From NCBI RefSeq assembly GCF_000425945.1, contig NZ_AUEK01000009.1, positions 124,001-188,000 of the forward strand: a DNA stretch of 64,000 bases, in the 5' to 3' direction. The position numbers were made by a program, and so were the translations under genes. The notes under the pieces were generated by a model that made no database searches, was not told the DNA's origin, and was given only the letters and a program-made list of their open reading frames with translations. The stretch is from Candidatus Solirubrobacter pratensis. GTDB lineage: Bacteria > Actinomycetota > Thermoleophilia > Solirubrobacterales > Solirubrobacteraceae. Of the stretch, positions 62,096-64,000 are shown piece by piece. Position 1 is the first letter of the stretch. Every line of letters begins with the position of its first letter.

Positions 62096-62680
62096 ATGAA
62101 GTCCGCCGTGCGCCTGGCAGCGCTCGCCTTCGTGCTGGCCGCCTGCGGCGGAGCGCCGGCCAAGCGAACGGACCTGCGCACGCCGGACGCCGAGACCGGG
62201 CACGGCGTGAACATCTTCCCGCTGGTGAACCCCACGCCGACGCCCACCGCCAGCCCGCAGCCGACGCCCAAGCCGGAGGGCGGCCCGGTCACGCGCGAGG
62301 AGAAGCGCATCATCCGCGGGTGGTCGGACGAGCTGCGCGCGGGCCACGTCGACGCGGCGTCGCGCTACTTCACCGTGCCCAGCCTCGTCTCCAACTCGGG
62401 CATCGACGCGATGCTCTCGAGCCCCGCCGACGTCAAGCACTTCAACAAGACGCTGCCGTGCGGGGCGAAGCTGGTCAAGACGCGCCGCTCGGCCAACCAC
62501 TTCGTGGTCGGGACGTTCGAGCTGACCAGGCGCCCGGGCGCCGACTGCGGCACCGGCACCGGGCACCTCGCCGAGGTCGCGTTCCTGATCCGGCGCCACC
62601 ACATCACGCAGTGGGTGCGCGGGCCCGATCCCGCGCCCGAGCCGAAGACGCCGAAGCCGCCGCCGGCGGACAAGACCTGA
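62096..62680 (+). CDS. Putative lipoprotein, function unknown
   Basis: A 194-residue lipoprotein. The lipobox is VLAAC with Cys 17. A Pro/Thr linker (NPTPTPTASPQPTPKP) leads to a domain of about 110 residues (REEKRIIRGWSDELRAGHVD ... ASRYFTVPSLVSNSG ... ADVKHFNKTLPCG) whose layout suggests an NTF2/SnoaL-like cone fold, and a Pro-rich end. No catalytic motif is visible. It lies 36 bp after the permease on the same strand, but the link to nucleoside transport is unclear. Confidence 0.72.
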   Translation: MKSAVRLAALAFVLAACGGAPAKRTDLRTPDAETGHGVNIFPLVNPTPTPTASPQPTPKPEGGPVTREEKRIIRGWSDELRAGHVDAASRYFTVPSLVSNSGIDAMLSSPADVKHFNKTLPCGAKLVKTRRSANHFVVGTFELTRRPGADCGTGTGHLAEVAFLIRRHHITQWVRGPDPAPEPKTPKPPPADKT

Positions 62681-62700
62681 GGAGCGGTGCCGGCGATGCC

Positions 62701-62727
62701 GGTCGCCTCCCAGCCGAGGCGGCGACC
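62701..62727. terminator. Bidirectional hairpin between convergent genes
   Basis: GGTCGCC (62701-62707) pairs with GGCGACC (62721-62727) around 13 nt, between the stops of the lipoprotein gene and the leftward secreted-protein gene. Confidence 0.55.
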
Positions 62728-62735
62728 ATACGCCT

Positions 62736-63755
62736 CTAGCCGACCCGCGTGCGCCGGATGCGCACCTTCTGGGTGACGGTGCCGCGCGCGACCGTCGCCG
62801 AGCCCTTGAACGAGTAGCGCAGCCGGTAGACGCCGAGCTCCTTGAGCCGGAAGCGCAGCTTGAAGACGCCCTTGCCGTTGACCTTCGCCCGGCCGAGCGT
62901 GCGGTAGCGGCCGCCCTTGGAGCCCTTGGCGGCGGCGACGGTCACGCGCCCGCCGGCGCTCGTCTCGCCGACGATCCCCCGCAGCTGGTAGCTCGGCCCG
63001 CGCGAGTCGGGGAACGAGGTGCTCGTGAGGTCGAACGGCGCGATCAGCTTGATCGCGATCGGCGGGCTCCACGGCGTGTAGTAGCTGCCGGAGCGCGCGC
63101 GGGCGACCATCAGGTAGGTGCCCGGGATGTGCTCGAGCATCTGCACGCGTCCGGTCGTCGAGTCCACGTAGGCGTCCTTCACCGGGCCGGAGATGCTGCC
63201 GTCGGGCGCCGGCACGCCGCCGAGCGCGTACTTGATCTCGTACGACGACGCACCAGGGTTGCCGGCGAAGCCGAGCGCCTGCGTGATCGTGCTGAAGGAG
63301 TTCGCGGCGCGCGTGAGCAGCGGGCCCGCGGGCTGGGCGAGCCCGACCGACGCCCCCACGTTCCACTGGTAGCTCACCGTGCGCTTCAGCGTCGTGCAGT
63401 TCTTGTCGGTGAACAGGCTCAGCGTGAGCGTGTAGGCCATGTTGCCGTGGTAGTCGACGTACTTCTTGTCGTCGTTGATCGCGCTCGTCGGCCAGCACAT
63501 GCCCGCCGTGGCCGCGCCGGTGCCGTTCTGGTCGACGACGGCCATCTTGAACGAGCCCGCATCGCCGGCGTCGACGTGGACCAGCGCCTGCACGTCCATG
63601 TTCCTGATCGCGAGCGGCTGGCCAGGCGTCAGCGCCACCGGAGCGCCGCCGTCGCCGGTCACCGAGCCCGTCACCGCGGCCTGCGCCGCCGCGGGGGCGC
63701 TCGCCGCGCACACGACCGCCGCGGCCATGGCCGCGAGCCTCTTCCCTGACTTCAT
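62736..63755 (-). CDS. Secreted protein of unknown function
   Basis: A 339-residue exported protein. The start is ATG 63755, 10 nt after GGAGGG, giving the signal peptide MKSGKRLAAMAAAVVCAASA with cleavage near AQAA. The body is beta-rich: GSVTGDGGAPVALTPGQPLA, two Cys (AGMCWPTS, DKNCTTL) that may form a disulfide, and a C-terminal Ig-like basic domain (GKGVFKLRFRLKELGVYRLR). No enzyme motif is visible. It may be a cell-surface or matrix protein. Confidence 0.75.
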   Translation of the reverse strand: MKSGKRLAAMAAAVVCAASAPAAAQAAVTGSVTGDGGAPVALTPGQPLAIRNMDVQALVHVDAGDAGSFKMAVVDQNGTGAATAGMCWPTSAINDDKKYVDYHGNMAYTLTLSLFTDKNCTTLKRTVSYQWNVGASVGLAQPAGPLLTRAANSFSTITQALGFAGNPGASSYEIKYALGGVPAPDGSISGPVKDAYVDSTTGRVQMLEHIPGTYLMVARARSGSYYTPWSPPIAIKLIAPFDLTSTSFPDSRGPSYQLRGIVGETSAGGRVTVAAAKGSKGGRYRTLGRAKVNGKGVFKLRFRLKELGVYRLRYSFKGSATVARGTVTQKVRIRRTRVG

Positions 63756-63855
63756 CTTCTGTGATCCCTCCGTTGGTCTGCCCTGGACCTGCATCCTTAC
63801 TCACGCCCGCGACTCGCGGAAGTTCCCCCAACCGGCAAGATGGGACCCGCGACCC

Positions 63856-64000
63856 ATGGCCGTCCTCGTCGATCCAGCGCGGGAGTACCCGCACGTCCCG
63901 TACGCGGTGAAGTGCTGGTGCCACATGGCCGTCGACGGCGACTTCGAGGAGTTGCACGCGTTCGCGGCGCGGCTCGGCATCCCGCGCCACCGCTTCCAGG
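63856..64000 (+). CDS. DUF4031-family protein, 3' end outside window
   Basis: The first 48 codons read MAVLVDPAREYPHVPYAVKC, then WCHMAVDGDFEELHAFAARL and GIPRHRFQ. HM-x-D and ELHAFA-x-LG-x-xR-x-x-FQ are the hallmark of DUF4031 proteins, small actinobacterial proteins of unknown function. No ribosome site or clear -10 box is seen. The frame is open to the window edge. Confidence 0.8.
   Translation, partial: MAVLVDPAREYPHVPYAVKCWCHMAVDGDFEELHAFAARLGIPRHRFQ

Overview
The window is 64 kb of a very G+C-rich bacterial chromosome with strongly G/C-biased third codon positions. Gene content points to an actinobacterium, most likely class Thermoleophilia (order Solirubrobacterales). Indicators are a CarD regulator next to disA, a SARP/BTAD-AAA-TPR regulator, secreted proteins with the NAxxVDGKSA pattern, a secreted S8-like protease, and many genes that appear to be leaderless behind a TANNNT box. 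This placement is inferred from gene content, not from a phylogeny.

The backbone is a long housekeeping block whose order matches the classical Bacillus subtilis tilS-to-sigH region: tilS-hpt-ftsH, folP-folB-folK-coaX-dusB-greA-lysS-clpC, radA-disA-carD-ispD, ispF, cysS-rlmB-sigH. Lineage-specific islands interrupt it. 10.5-14.5 kb holds two small genes, a divergent Lrp regulator/DMT exporter pair and a membrane GGDEF protein. 23.7-31.0 kb holds a broken penicillin-acylase gene, two secreted proteins, a structured non-coding stretch and a 1183-residue SARP regulator. 35.3-38.7 kb holds a secreted M14 carboxypeptidase and a PHP phosphatase. 39.5-45.8 kb holds a secreted subtilisin-fold protein and a four-gene leftward lipid-related operon with an SCP2-hydrolase fusion.

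Left of the block (0-5 kb) lie a truncated multi-domain peptidoglycan hydrolase, two coiled-coil/lysine-rich granule- or nucleoid-type proteins, a nucleoside phosphorylase and a small SCP2 protein. They are followed by a MerR-adenylate cyclase fusion that overlaps tilS.

Right of the block (49.5-64 kb) lie a LOG-family protein, a TetR regulator, an FKBP lipoprotein and upp. Divergent from upp is a tightly overlapping nucleoside salvage and uptake locus: CYTH-cytidine deaminase fusion, punA, deoC, deoA, add, then a BMP-type nucleoside-binding lipoprotein with its ABC ATPase and two permeases. Together these would import nucleosides, deaminate or phosphorolyse them, and feed deoxyribose phosphate to DeoC while upp recovers uracil. 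A lipoprotein, a secreted protein and the start of a DUF4031 gene finish the window.

The most interesting signals are: the CYTH-cytidine deaminase fusion; a two-copy 11-bp-period direct repeat exactly 8 bp before the -10 box of the SARP gene (a textbook SARP operator); terminator-like leaders before greA and clpC; short leaderless upstream frames before ftsH and clpC; a structured leader enclosing the start codon of the peptidoglycan hydrolase gene; and the TANNNT leaderless promoter grammar. No tRNA, rRNA, CRISPR array, insertion sequence or prophage was seen.
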